From Perkinsus olseni (lineage: Eukaryota > Perkinsozoa > Perkinsida > Perkinsidae): a stretch of DNA of 64,000 bases. The notes below the pieces were generated by a model, which ran no database searches, was not told where the DNA came from, and saw nothing but the letters and a program-made list of their open reading frames with translations. The position numbers and the translations under genes were made by a program. How positions within the stretch are numbered: the first letter of the stretch is position 1; every line of letters begins with the position of its first letter. The DNA lies in contig JABANP010000156.1 of NCBI GenBank assembly GCA_013115135.1, positions 1-64,000 on the forward strand. Reading direction: 5' to 3'. Shown here piece by piece: positions 27,900 to 39,605 of the stretch.

Positions 27900-30800
27900 A
27901 ATTTCCTCCCTCGTCCCGTAGGAAAAAAACCACAAACAGCAAAATTTCAACATTCCTTGTGTAAAAAAGCGCGCCCGAAAATACGGTCTTTTCCTACTCG
28001 GTCTTGGTCTGAAGCTCCACGCTACTGCCAACAACAGCAGCCATTTTATGAGCCAGTAAATCAGCGTGACAGCCCACTCCTCATACCAGCTAAACACCGA
28101 CATTTGAATGAACAACATAACCGTCGGTTGAATCTGAGGAGGAGGAGGAGGAGGAGTAGGAGGAGAAGAAAGAAAATTTCGTGGCGCGCGGTAAAATCCA
28201 GAACGGCTGCTTACGATGAACAGCAGGAAGGCAACTCTAAAGTAGGAGTAAGCATAGAATCGCTGATACATTCTTCCAGTGTCCAAACTAATACCAGCCT
28301 CTCGAATCTGAAATCGATCATCAGGGCGCGCGCTCTTGCACTTGCACACCGACCTGGTTGTTAATGACTGCGAGGTGGAAGTTGACTGCCACAATGATGC
28401 AGAGGTAAGCGAGTGAATGGAGGATGAGACGGGACAGTCGGTAGCCAGCACAGACTTGCTCGGACGTACAAGTAATTTCGAAAAATCCAAGATACCTGAG
28501 AGTCAACCCTATTTGTATCTTGCAAGGATCGACCTAAGATTCCACTTACATCGATACAGTTGATATAACTCCAGCGAATCTAATTTCTGTCCTGTTCAAT
28601 CTCGGCCTCGAACTCTGCCATCCCAGAGCCGTCAATAAATACCTGAAAAATGCCGCCCCTGGGAATCGAACCTGCGTCTGTCCACTGCCGTACATCATCA
28701 ACTCAAGAATATCATATATCTTCTGTGCGAGTTGAGGCAGCCACCTCGCCGTCAGAGTGTTTGGATCGCCGGTGGCATCCTGTTCCTTTAAGGACCGGTA
28801 CCTGGCAGAACTTCGCTCCGCTAATGACCGCTGCGCCACGAAATTATCGCTCCGCTTTCGCCCAGTGGCTAAGATACAGTTTGGCTGTTATCCTGCACGC
28901 CCGTTATCATATTCGTCAAGAAAATACCGTGATGAAATCATCACCGGTTTTCCCCGGGTAAAAACGTCTCGGATTTGCAGCAGGATCGCCCCAGAAAACT
29001 CACCATAAGCTGAAGTAGAGAGACATCCACAGAAGCACCGACAAGTGGAAGACATGCAGCAGTGTATAGTATCTGGAAAAAATGTAATCACCTTGACCTA
29101 TTCCGTATCTTGCACGGTTCAACCTAAGATACTACCTCCGCCAAGCACTAGCCATGAGTCCATAATACAACACAGCCGACGCTATCACTGCAGTCGCCAA
29201 GCCCAACACACACGTTGCCAACGGCAACAGCTGGTAACTAATAAATATCCAAATCGATCACCGGGGCGCGCGCTACTCCCCCACCCTACTCCAGTTGGCG
29301 TCCATCTGCTTGCTCGAACCGAACGCTGCCGACTACCTGCAGCCTCGGTTGGTCGAATTGGCCGCTGCTGTTGAGCGTATCTAAGGTTGAAGCCAGTAAG
29401 ATACGGGAAAGATACGACAGGCAGATATATACTGGCCCTCACTGAGAGTATCTTTCATCGTGTGATGTAAGACCGGCATCAACTTCCTTTTCGAACGATT
29501 ATGGCTGTCACCGGAGTATTTTTGATGTCAGATAAAAGCGATTGGAGATCACCATAATGATACTGATAATTCGATATCACATCGACAGCACTAAGGCAAA
29601 TATCACTCCAGGTGCCCTAGGTTCCCTAGGGATTTATTCATTTTCGACAGAAATATTCCAAAAGAAAAAAACAGAAATAGTTTTCCCCGATCAACCTGGC
29701 GAGAACATGAAAATACGCACAGTGGTAACTATTAAATAGAAAAGGAAAACTATCAATTAGCACCACTGGGGTATTGCTGTGGATAGTAATAACATCAGAA
29801 TTGTAAGAATACTGACGAATCTTCGTCGGTTGGTCGTCAGCCCTCGACCAGCCCATTGGAGACAGGCTGGCGTTCATAGCATACAGTAGTTTCGGCTTGG
29901 CCGATACACAAAACGACTGTAAACCCTGACGGGCATCTGCTACCGCTAACGGGCAACATTCAGAATACACGACTGATGATCCCTTAATCGATGATACCGA
30001 GATCACCGTCAGGTAATACTTATTCATCCCATCTATGCTGCCTGAGCAACGAGCGGGTATTATTATTTTTACAAATTTGGTAAGCTCGAGCTTCGAAGGG
30101 CTCAGGTTGCTCTGGCAGGCGATTCAAGAATCATCAAATAATTAAAAGAGAAAACAACCGTCGGCGGAATTGAACCCAAGGCCTTCCGTATGACAGCCCA
30201 ACACCCTACTACCTTCATCTTCATCTCCTCTAAGATACGCCTCCGGACTCATAGGAGGTGTATCCACCAGCAGCGGGGACTCCATAAATCCTATCTGCTC
30301 CGCGGAAGGTTCATCCTCACGCGAAGACCCTCCGATGATCGGCCGAACCAAACGCGACGATGATGAGTTGCCAGGCTGTTGGGGATTCGCAATAAACATA
30401 ATATACCTGCTTAATTTCGTGGCGCGTGACGTTTCCTGGAAAGAGCCGCTCATTCGCAAAACGAGAATCTTGAGCTAACCATGAGTCCACACGGATTTTG
30501 AGATAACGGATCTTTTCACCCACGCACAATCGTCCGCCCATTACATACTTGTCAGGCCTGTCAGCTCGCACCGATATATCAAAATGGATGCGCTCCCCAG
30601 GGCAACAAAACTCCTAAAAAATTACCGTAAATGCCGCATGCCGGGATCGAACCCGCGACCTTTACCTCCCTATAAATCGACGGACGATTGGTATTGATCA
30701 CGCCTCTCGCGCCCGGCATCAACTCCTCCTTCTTAATCGACTGGGCCCACAGCTCGAATTGCTCCAACGAAAGCACCAGCACCCACCGACCCGGCGAAGG

Positions 30801-31984
30801 GGAGGTTTTATTACCTGAGGCAAGGGTCAACCTAAGATACGCAAAGATTCCTTCAATACCTGTTACATTTATTGAACGAAAAATTCTTTAATTTTTTTAT
30901 TTTAATTTTTTTGAGTATTTTCCATATGAACTGTCACAGGCGTTCATGCATTGAAACTAAAAGATGCTATCACAGGTCGAGCTTGGAAATGGCAAAGGCG
31001 AAAGATACCTCCAAAATGCCAACCGAAACACGCATGTTGAGAAATTGTGCGAAAATGAAAATACATCCGAAAAAGCAGAAAAAATTGATAGAAAATTCCT
31101 CATACTTTTTCGCCAACGAAGGGTTGTAAAAAAGGAACAAAACTTGAAATGAGACGAAACAGTTTCGAAAAAGTTCTCACATCAGAAATGCCGCATACCG
31201 AAAAACAAAAATTGGAAAGCTAACAGCGTCCATCATTAAAGAAATTTTTCCTAATGGTACGTCGAAAACTCTCCCCTCGTCTGCCCTTCCTGAGAATGCT
31301 GAGGATGAAGCTAAGATACGCTAGGCAGGGACGATTCGTCCCGATCTCAACAAGAGCTTTTGACGGTCGAACAGGCAGAGAAGTTGGTGAAAATGTTCTA
31401 TTGAGAAGCGCGAAAAAGGACCGTAGTGCCGCAGTAACCACGCAGTTTTTGACCATGCCGGCTGTTTTCCCCAGATTAATGAATCTCGGGCACTAACAGT
31501 GAGATTTTGAGAGGGTATAGAGAAAAGAGAAACAACCGCGATGGCTAGGGAGAAGATATATTCTCAAATGCGTCCAAGACGAATCAACGGTTGGCTATTG
31601 AGAATTACATAAATGAATGAAGAGAGTCAACGAACGATATCAAACCACAAATCTGAGCCCGAGGGAAGAATTTGGAAGAAGACGATGTTTCGGGAATGAT
31701 GGATGAAATAAGTCTCACACACATTAATTCACGACCAACCGTGGTAATTTTCCAAAAACCGTAATACCAAAATTTCACCAAAACGTAGAATTGATATCCG
31801 AGCACCACCTCCCTCTACTACCAACTATCAGATCGGCTATGATACGTCCCCTAGGGCCGAGTCCAAAGGGCGGCAGCTCAAGTAGGGGGGCATCACTGGT
31901 GGCATCCACTTTGATGAGGTCTCCGATCGCTAGAGGTGTCAGAAAGTAGAATAGCAGGAGAAGTAGCCGGACGCCGCATTCCAT
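27900..31984 (-). CDS. Probable multi-pass membrane protein with signal peptide (possibly lung-7TM/GPR107-like)
   Basis: The ATG at 31984 opens a strong signal peptide (MECGVRLLLLLFYFLTPLA) followed by 'LELPPFGLGPRGRIIADLIV', which recalls the FGF-x-x-x-G block of lung-7TM/GPR107/TMEM87 ectodomains. Downstream exons on the same strand encode a soluble part (30.8-30.4 kb: 'WVLVLSLEQFELWAQS', 'GERIHFDISVRADRP') and an acidic segment (30.4-30.2 kb). Hydrophobic segments then follow: 'LATCVLGLATAVIASAVLYY' (about 29.2 kb), 'VFHLSVLLWMSLYFSLW' (about 29.04 kb), 'LAYLCIIVAVNFHLAVI' (about 28.4 kb) and 'AYSYFRVAFLLFI' (about 28.24 kb). Introns are 26-60 nt and several are verified by frame. Membership of the first exon and of the piece at 31.46-31.22 kb is not proved; two adjacent genes are possible. 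The family call is tentative. Confidence 0.4.
28643..28693 (-). other. 51-nt tRNA-like intron
   Basis: The gene strand runs GTACGGCAG…CAGGTTCGATTCCCAGG…TTTTTCAG. Removing it joins '…KIYDILELMM' to 'VFIDGSGMAEFEAEIE' in frame. The intron is little more than a tRNA T-arm between splice sites. Confidence 0.7.
30614..30665 (-). other. 52-nt tRNA-like intron
   Basis: The gene strand runs GTAAAGGTCGCGGGTTCGAT…TTTTTTAG. Splicing joins '…INTNRPSIYRE' to 'FCCPGERIHFD' in frame. A related intron starting GTAGTAGGGTGTTGGG at about 30215-30150 contains GGCTGTCATACGGAAGG and then GGGTTCAATTCC. That is an anticodon-arm-like stretch plus T-arm, so more of a tRNA is preserved there. Confidence 0.7.
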
Positions 31985-32285
31985 GGGGAATTACCAATGA
32001 CAAAAGTGATGATGATGCGCCTTCCGATAATTTTGCAAATCTGCAGTTAGTCGAAGCATTAGCGAACGCCAACGCAATCGATTTGTCTCGCTCGCCTCGG
32101 ACGGGCGAGATGCCATTACGTTTCGTGCGATAATTGTTTTCTCGACACGAAAGTGACGTTAGTAACGAAGCCCGGGAACCATGATGGCGATGAATATTCA
32201 ATTTGGGCGGTTGGTTTTTCGGTGTCACCGTGTCGGACTCAGCTTGATTGGCTTTTTCTAGGCATTGTTGATTGTAATATCCGAG

Positions 32286-33309
32286 ATGTCGATTAAACAC
32301 TTCATCATCACTACTCTGGTAGCGAACCTTCCACCATCCACTATCGCAATCGGCAGCACCGCGGATAATGGGAAGTCGGATGATGAATACGTAAGTGCAG
32401 CCATCGCATTCGTATGAGTATTCCCACTCGGGAAGATTGTTCATCGCTGCAAGTCTTTCAGGAGTACTCGTTTTCTATTCCGACTAGTCCATACTTCCCC
32501 GCGATGGAAGATGCGTATCTCTCAACCGAGAACAACGAAGTTTCTTGTACTTACGGAGCTGGCAATATCTCTGCAAAGAACTTGGAATTATTCCAGTTTA
32601 AGATTGGAAGAGGGAAAGCACCTCAAACATATGAAATCGTTTGTCCTGCCATTCCTGACCGTAAAATGTTCATGTTAAGATGGTATGAGTAGTTCCTCGA
32701 GCAGCAGCGCATCCGTTTTTCTTTGGTAGGTCCTTGGAAAGAGAAACATTCTCCAATTATCATATCAACTATCCGAGGTTGGGATATCATATAAATGATT
32801 CTACGCTTTTTTATTTCCGAGATCCCCCTCCCGCAGGAACTGGCTTAGACATACTCAGGAATATTAGTGACTCTCATTATCGCGAGGAACTGGAGCGTAT
32901 TGATTCACTCGCTAAGAAGTTAGAGAGTCATCCAAAATGGCCGGATGTGTCAACGGATGCCTTCGGGGAGAAAAGTCCGTATATCTTCCAAAACGAGCTC
33001 TACGACATAGAGGGCCTCGGGAGGGCACTAATCGCCAAGATGTGGACTGCCTGCGGGACTGTTATGAGGGTCGTGATGACCCAATATGGTTCTTTCGGGA
33101 ATTTCTGCGATACCATTCACAGAAAGTCCGAGGAGGCGGTTCAGAAAGCCCGGGCGCTACATTGGGATTTTTTCAAAAAAGGGGATGGTTATGTCGAGAT
33201 TCACGCTGTTGATCGTGAGAAGGACACGATCAAGTATGATACAGTGAAGACGACTGGGGCCAAATCCAAATTCTGGGATATCTTGCGGCGCAAGAAATCC
33301 AAGCAGTAG
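32286..33309 (+). CDS. Secreted protein of unknown function, copy 1 (301 aa, three exons)
   Basis: Exons 32286-32390, 32462-32682 and 32730-33309 sum to 906 nt and give one open frame with good GT–AG junctions (TAC|GTAAGT…TTTCAG|GAG; ATG|GTATGAG…TTGGTAG|GTC). The start at 32286 gives an N-terminus MSIKHFIITTLVANL… that looks like a signal peptide. An earlier in-frame reading from 32414 would lie in the first intron. The mature part has few cysteines, a central 'FRDPPPAGTGLDIL' and a basic end (RRKKSKQ). No domain is recognised. The gene is divergent from, and close to, the minus-strand membrane-protein gene starting at 31984. A tandem copy with only a few amino-acid changes lies at 37293-38326, which suggests a recently amplified, parasite-style secreted family. 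That interpretation is inference. Confidence 0.75.
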
Positions 33310-36100
33310 CCGCAAGTAGCCGCTCGTCGAGCGCGGATGTACTGATGTGAAAAGGATGTGTCATGATGGTAATGATGTGGTTGTTGTTGTTGTTGTGCGC
33401 AGCTACTGGGCATCGTGTTTCTCGAGCTCTAAATAAGGGAACTACAGCATCAATTTAATGAAGACTTTCTGCTGCTGTCGAAATAAATGATTCGCCGGCA
33501 CCGCCACAACTTGTTGAAGTAGCAGGGAATGGTTTGACCATAAATATCATTCGAGGCACGGTGCCTCGAATGCACCCGAAGCTACAGGAGCTCGGCGAAC
33601 TCAGCTCGCATTGCAAATCTACCTTCGAAGACATGTCGACTGTCGTGGCGTTTCCCGATCAGTGATAAGTGACAGCTGATCTTCTTGAGGGTCGGTTACG
33701 AACTGGAGTGCAAAGTCTAGGGTAGTAAAGTATGGTCGCTAGAGCCTTTTGGCCGCATAATTAGCTTGTATACTTGCGATCAATAGACCCCGGAATCAAT
33801 CCCGAGGCCCGAGTAATGCGCGATACTGTTCACAGCTACAGGCTGTAGCCTACAGCTGATACGGCCACTAATCGATGAAGCTAAATTAGCTGAAACACTA
33901 CTGATTGTTCCACTGTAACCGTCAACTCAGTAATCTGGAGTTTTCTTGTACTGCCGTATGCCCTCTCCCCCATTGCGTTCAATTTACGTATCATCTTTTA
34001 CACTCAGCAGGCTTCTGGCATCAGTGCCGTACCAAGAACTGGGATTCCTAAGGACGTCGCAATGCAGCCGGCACTGCGCGAGTCGGTTTCGCGGTTGGGA
34101 ACCTCCGAGCCCCTGACCACCCACTGCCTTCGATGCGACTTCAATGCACGCTTTTCTTCTGGCCTGCGGTTTATTGAATAAACTTCATTCGGCTTTTTCG
34201 AATAAGAGTGCCGTCAGCACTGTGCCGAGGAAAGGGTGGACCGTTTCCAGCGCATTCTCCCGTCCACTCAGCTCCAATGCGATCAGGCCTTACCATTCGT
34301 GCATCAGAGCGGCTACTCTATTGGTGACCAATATTTGGTCAGTGTGGCTAACGGACAGAATAAATCCTGGAAAATTTCCTCTTGAAAATTTCAAACAGAA
34401 AAAGAAGAAAAATGAGAAAAAAAGTAGAACATATACCGAAATATAGAGACAAAGATACAGCAATTCTCGGAACCCAGCGACTATGATTTGCAGGTTCGGG
34501 ACAAAATCGAATCAGCAATCCGGATTCAGCGGCCTTCCATGTCTCGTAGGAGAACGACTGGTTATACAAGACTTGGCAACTTTGTCGATTCCTTCTTCGT
34601 CCGTCATGTCCTTGAATGACCATCGGACGGATAATTTGTGGCTGCAATGCCGCTTCCACAACATAATATCCTCACAATCCGTAGTGTGCATGAATACAGT
34701 ATCAGCAATATGTGGCCTCCGAGGCCAGGCCTCGCATGAACCGTAATCAGCATGTTCTTAACGTATCGTACTTCTCACAACCTCCTCAGCTGTTGCATTC
34801 CGCGGATTGTCATCCGCACGAATGTTGGAGGCCTTGTTGGTCGGGCCGCCCTAGACCTTCTACTAGTCTCACAGACTGTGAGTCACAGTAATGTACACTG
34901 GGAGTTCTTTTCACAGTCTCCCGAGCTGGGAATCTCAGTCTGGGTCCCAGACTCTGGGATTTTCTTTCTTGTAAGCCACTTGCGGACTTGCGACTTATCC
35001 TCGGGATAGACTTAGTTGGCGGAAGCGGTTAATGCACGAAAAGTGTACACTTTAAAAGTGTGTAGGCAATAGAGTGGCCACATTGATACATTCCAATGGG
35101 GAATCAGTGTAGCTGTACAAGTGCACAACTATGGAAGCTAAGCTCGCCTGGTAGGAGTATCTTCTCCGCGGCCGATCGATTCGCGACACGAGCTCTTTCC
35201 CCAATGTTACGCGAGATCGCGGACGGTTGCCGGGGATTTTAATGATCGATACACTTAGTGTGTCGAGGGAAAATCCAATCTAGTCCGCTGCGGGAACAGC
35301 CGTGTGTGTGCGTACGGCACAGCGCGCGTCACAGATGATTCCATTAGTGAATGAGACACATCGTGTGTCGAGCGAAAATCATAGGCAGTCCGCTTCAGGA
35401 GACAGCTGTGTGCTTGCATGCAGGAGAGTGGGCGTCACCGCCGAGGCGTTCAGTGACGAGTCGGTGTCGGACACTCTGTTGTCGGGTGCGACGTCCTTTC
35501 TACAACGCGCCGAGCTGAGCCCGCGACTCCCTGTGCGGTTGAGTCTCCCCTCGCTCCACTGCCTCCGTCACTCCTTGCGCCTTGCCCAGGGGTCGTGCCT
35601 TGCACACTTCCCCGCTTCCTCGTGCTTCGCCAGCGGCACGCTGTCACGTTCACGCGCCACTCTGGCTTCCCTCCCCCTCGTGCACGATCCGTGCTCTTTT
35701 CCTCGGTGCTTGTTCCTTGGCGCCTCCCCCTGTACTCGGCTCGAGTAACTTGAGGCTGGGACCGCCATACCTCTTGCGGTACGAGAGGTCGAGCATGAGT
35801 CACGCTACGGCTCTCTGTGACTCGCCCGAACACGACAGTGTTGTGCGGCCACCACTATCCGCGCGTTGTCGAAGCGTCCTTGGCGCTGCCTTCTAGTCGG
35901 TCATCCCGCAACTTCCCAGCTACCCACCACCGGTCGCGACACGACCGCAGGTGCTGTGCATCACCGACAGATCGTAGGCTGCGGACATCATCAATACCAT
36001 CCAAGTTGTGATGGTATTGTGACAGTACTTGCAGTAAAATCTACGAACGCTTGGAGCTCGGCATGGGAACATTCTCCGCTCCGTCGTGAACTAACCTTTT
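33310..36100. other. Intergenic part of duplication unit 1
   Basis: No gene recognised. It contains 6-1-6-1-6 palindromes at 33836-33855, 34714-34733, 34869-34888 and 34939-34958. The GC-rich stretch 35.3-35.9 kb has long but frame-inconsistent open stretches that I do not support as coding. Confidence 0.45.
33836..33855 (+). repeat. 6-1-6-1-6 palindromic insertion in unit 1
   Basis: CTACAG G CTGTAG C CTACAG. Unit 2 has only one CTACAG at this place (near 38853); net difference is exactly 14 bp. Confidence 0.95.
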
Positions 36101-36101
36101 T

Positions 36102-36573
36102 ATGAAGTGCTCGGAATTCCCAGTCGAAGCCTACACTTGCTCGTTCCCCGTTTCACATCTTTCTAGATGGCATAGGGTAATGAGAGAAGCGGAAGAAGCA
36201 ACGTACAAAGACTTTTTGAAATATACTCTCACTCAACTCAAACTCTCTATCGAGGGCCCTTCGGCGAGGGGACTTACAAGTCAAGTACGCCTTTCCAAGG
36301 CCTATTGTATTTTAGCGCGCGCTGGCGAAATTGATTTTACCAAGGCATATCTTGGCGCCGGTGATCGGTCGCTCTGCGAAATTGATCTTACTAAACGCGA
36401 AATGGTGTAAATCAATTTCTCCTTATAGCGAGGATAAAGAGCAGCCTCCTGATGATGGCACGGGAGAGGACTTAAACAGGACTCCTGTTACAGGAGCAGA
36501 GATAACGCAAGTGGCAGAGACACGCCAACTTTGCAACAGCGCTCTGTGTTCAACACGACATAGGGTGTCGTAG
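36102..36573 (+). CDS. Small hypothetical protein, copy 1
   Basis: An ATG at 36102 opens 'MKCSEFPVEAYTCSF…DLTKREMV' to 36407. A 22-nt intron GTAAATCAATTT…TTATAG would join it in frame to 'EDKEQPPDDGTGEDLNR…' ending at 36573; otherwise it stops at 36410. The copy in unit 2 (41149-41620) keeps both parts. A palindromic 14-bp insertion (36476-36495) lies in the second part. No family recognised. Confidence 0.35.
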
Positions 36574-36799
36574 TTCTTCGCCTTGTGTTTACGTACACTA
36601 GCACGCAGACTCACACAACGCTGCCAACCCTGAACCACAAATCTGAGCCCGAGGGAAGAATTTGGAAGACGACGATGTTTCGGGAATGACGAATAAAATA
36701 AGTTTACACACATTAATTCACGACCAACCGTGGTAATTTTCCAAAAACCGTAATACCAAAATTTCACCAAAACGTAGAATTCATATCCGAGCACCCCCC

Positions 36800-36976
36800 C
36801 CCCCCACCGCCACTACCAACAATCAGATCGGCTATGATACGTCCCCTAGGGCCGAGTCCAAAGGGCGGCAGCTCGAGTAGGGGGGCATCACTGGTGGCAT
36901 CCACTTTGATGAGGTCTCCGATCGCTAGAGGTGTCAGAAAGTAGAATAGCAGGAGTAGTCGGACGCCGCATTCCAT
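36800..36976 (-). pseudogene. Orphan first exon of the membrane-protein gene
   Basis: Duplicate of the signal-peptide exon at 31984-31826, carried along by the tandem duplication. The downstream exons were not duplicated, so on the minus strand it now runs into the end of unit 1. A C/G homopolymer expansion near 36795-36810 alters its 3' end. Confidence 0.6.
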
Positions 36977-37292
36977 GGGGAATTACCAATGACAAAAGTG
37001 ATGATGATGCGCCTTCCTATGATTTTGCAAATTGGCAGTTAGTCGAAGCATTAGCGAACGCCAACGCAATCGATTTGTCACGCTCGCCTCGGACGAGCGA
37101 GATGCCATTACGTTTCGTGCGATAATTATTTTCTCGAATCCACTGTGACCGGTACGAAAGTGACGTTAGTAACGAAGCCCGGGAACCATGATGGCGATGA
37201 TTATCCAATTTGGGCGGTTGGTTTTTCGGTGTCACCGTGTCGGACTCAGCTTGATTGGCTTTTTCTAGGCATTGTTGATTGTAATATCCGAG

Positions 37293-38326
37293 ATGTCGAT
37301 TAAACACTTCATCATCACCACTCTGGTAGCGAACCTTCCACTATCCACAATCGCAATCGGCAGCGCCGCGGATGATGGGAAGTCGGATGATGAATACGTA
37401 AGTGCAGCCATCGCATTCGTATGAGTATTCCCACTCGGGAAGATTGTTCATCGCTGCAAGTCTTTCAGGAGTACTCGTTTTCTATTCCGACTAGTCCGTA
37501 CTTCCCCGCGATGGAAAATGCGTATCTCTCAACCGAGAACAACGAAGTTTCTTGTACTTACGGAGCTGGCAATATCTCTGCAAAGAACTTGGAATTATTC
37601 CAGTTTAAGATTGGAAGAGGGAAAGCACCTCAAACATATGAAATCGTTTGTCCTGCCATTCCTGACCGTAAAATGTTCATGATAAGATGGTATGAGTAGT
37701 TCCTCGAGCAGCAGCAGTATCTTGCGCATCCGTTTTTCTTTGGTAGGTCCTTGGAAAGAGAAACATTCTCCAATTATCATATCAACTATCCGAGGTTGGG
37801 ATATCATATAAATGATTCTAAGCTTTTTTATTTCCGAGATCCCCCTCCCGCAGGAACTGGCTTAGACATACTCAGGAATATTAGTGACTCTCATTATCGC
37901 GAGGAACTGGAGCGTATTGATTCACTCGCTAAGAAGTTAGAGAGTCATCCAAAATGGCCGGATGTGTCAACGGATGCCTTCGGGGAGAAAAGTCCGTATA
38001 TCTTCCAAAACGAGCTCTACGACATAGAGGGCCTCGGGAGGGCACTAATCGCCAAGATGTGGACTGCCTGCGGGACTGTTATGAGGGTCGTGATGACCCA
38101 ATATGGTTCTTTCGGGAATTTCTGCGATACCATTCACAGAAAGTCCGAGGAGGCGGTCCAGAAAGCCCGGGCGCTACATTGGGATTTTTTCAAAAAAGGG
38201 GATGGTTATGTCGAGATTCACGCTGTTGATCGTGAGAAGGACACGATCAAGTATGATACAGTGAAGACGACTGGGGCCAAATCCAAATTCTGGGATATCT
38301 TGCGGCGCAAGAAATCCAAGCAGTAG
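37293..38326 (+). CDS. Secreted protein of unknown function, copy 2 (301 aa, three exons)
   Basis: Exons 37293-37397, 37469-37689 and 37747-38326 mirror copy 1 exactly in length and phase. Changes are few and mostly in the signal peptide and exon 2. The second intron is 10 bp longer than in copy 1 through insertion of AGTATCTTGC, the start of the palindromic intron-element family seen elsewhere in the window. Both copies look functional. Confidence 0.75.
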
Positions 38327-39585
38327 CCGCAAGTAGCCGCTCGTCGAGCGCGGATGTACTGATGTGAAAAGGATGTGTCATGATGGTAATGATGTGGTTG
38401 TTGTTGTGCGCAGCTACTGGGCATCGTGTTTCTCGAGCTCTAAATAAGGGAACTACAGCATCAATTTAATGAAGACTTTCTGCTGCTGTCGAAATAAATG
38501 ATTCGCCGGCACCGCCACAACTTGTTGAAGTAGCAGGGAATGGTTTGACCATAAATATCATTCGAGGCACGGTGCCTCGAATGCACCCGAAGCTACAGGA
38601 GCTCGGCGAACTCAGCTCGCATTGCAAATCTACCTTCGAAGACATGTCGACTGTCGTGGCGTTTCCCGATCAGTGATAAGTGACAGCTGATCTTCTTGAG
38701 GGTCGGTTACGAACTGGAGTGCAAAGTCTAGGGTAGTAAAGTATGGTCGCTAGAGCCTTTTGGCCGCATAATTAGCTTGTATACTTGCGATCAATAGACC
38801 CCGGACTCAATCCCGAGGCCCGACTAATGCGCGATACTGTTCACAGCTACAGCTGATACGGCCACTGATCGATGAAGCTAAATTAGCTGAAACACTACTC
38901 ATTGTTCCACTGTAACCGTCAACTCAGTAATCTGCAGTTTTCTTGTACTGCCGTATGCCCTCTCCCGCATTGCGTTCAATTTACGTATCATCTTTTACAC
39001 TCAGCAGCCTTCTGACATCAGTGCCGTACCAAGAACTGGGACTCTTAAGGACGTCGCAATGCAGCCGGCACTGCGCGAGTCGGTTTCGCGGTTGGGAACC
39101 TCCGAGCCCCTGACCACCCACTGCCTTCGATGCGACTTCAATGCACGTTTTTCTTCTGGCCTGCGGTTTATTCGCCATTTCCGAATGGGAGTGCCGTCAG
39201 CACTATGCCGAGGAAAGGATGGACCGTTTCCAGCGCATTCTCCCGTCCACTCAGCTCCAATGCGATCAGGCCTTACCATTCGTGCATCAGAACGGCTACT
39301 CTATTGGTGACCAATATTTGGTCAGTGTGGCTAACGGAAAGAATAAATCCTGGAAAATTTCCTCTTGAAAATTTCAAACAGAAAAAGAAGAAAAATGAGA
39401 AAAAAAGTAGAACATATACCGAAATATAGAGACAAAGATATGTACAGCAATTCTCGGAACCCAGCGACTATGATTTGCAGGTTCGGGACAAAATCGAGAT
39501 CAGCAATCCGGAGTTCAGCGGCCTTTCATGCCTCGTAGTAGAACGACTGGTTATACAAGACTTGGCAACTTTGTCGATTCCTTCT

Positions 39586-39605
39586 TCGTCCCGGACGACT
39601 CGTCC
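39586..39605 (+). repeat. 6-1-6-1-6 palindromic insertion in unit 2
   Basis: TCGTCC C GGACGA C TCGTCC. Unit 1 has one TCGTCC (near 34598); net difference is exactly 14 bp. Confidence 0.95.

Larger units (their letters stand above)
31640..36636 (+). repeat. Tandem segmental duplication, unit 1 (~5.0 kb)
   Basis: The unit begins ACCACAAATCTGAGCCC and recurs at 36637-41682 with very high identity over its whole length. The end of unit 1 (…CGCTGCCAACCCTGA) abuts the start of unit 2 directly, so it is a head-to-tail duplication. Each unit carries a secreted-protein gene, a small downstream ORF and the first exon of the minus-strand membrane-protein gene. The units differ by substitutions and short indels, several of exactly 14 bp. 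Confidence 0.9.

Noticed and set aside
31936..32133. Plus-strand frame 'MSESRIAGEVAGRRIPWG…' as the start of the secreted-protein gene
   Set aside because: It lies opposite the signal-peptide exon of the minus-strand gene. The ATG at 32286 gives a better signal peptide and splices in frame.
35302..35748. Long open frames in the GC-rich part of the 5-kb unit as a gene
   Set aside because: Frames on both strands are open because of base composition, and the paralogous unit has 14-bp insertions that break them. No protein-like conservation is seen.
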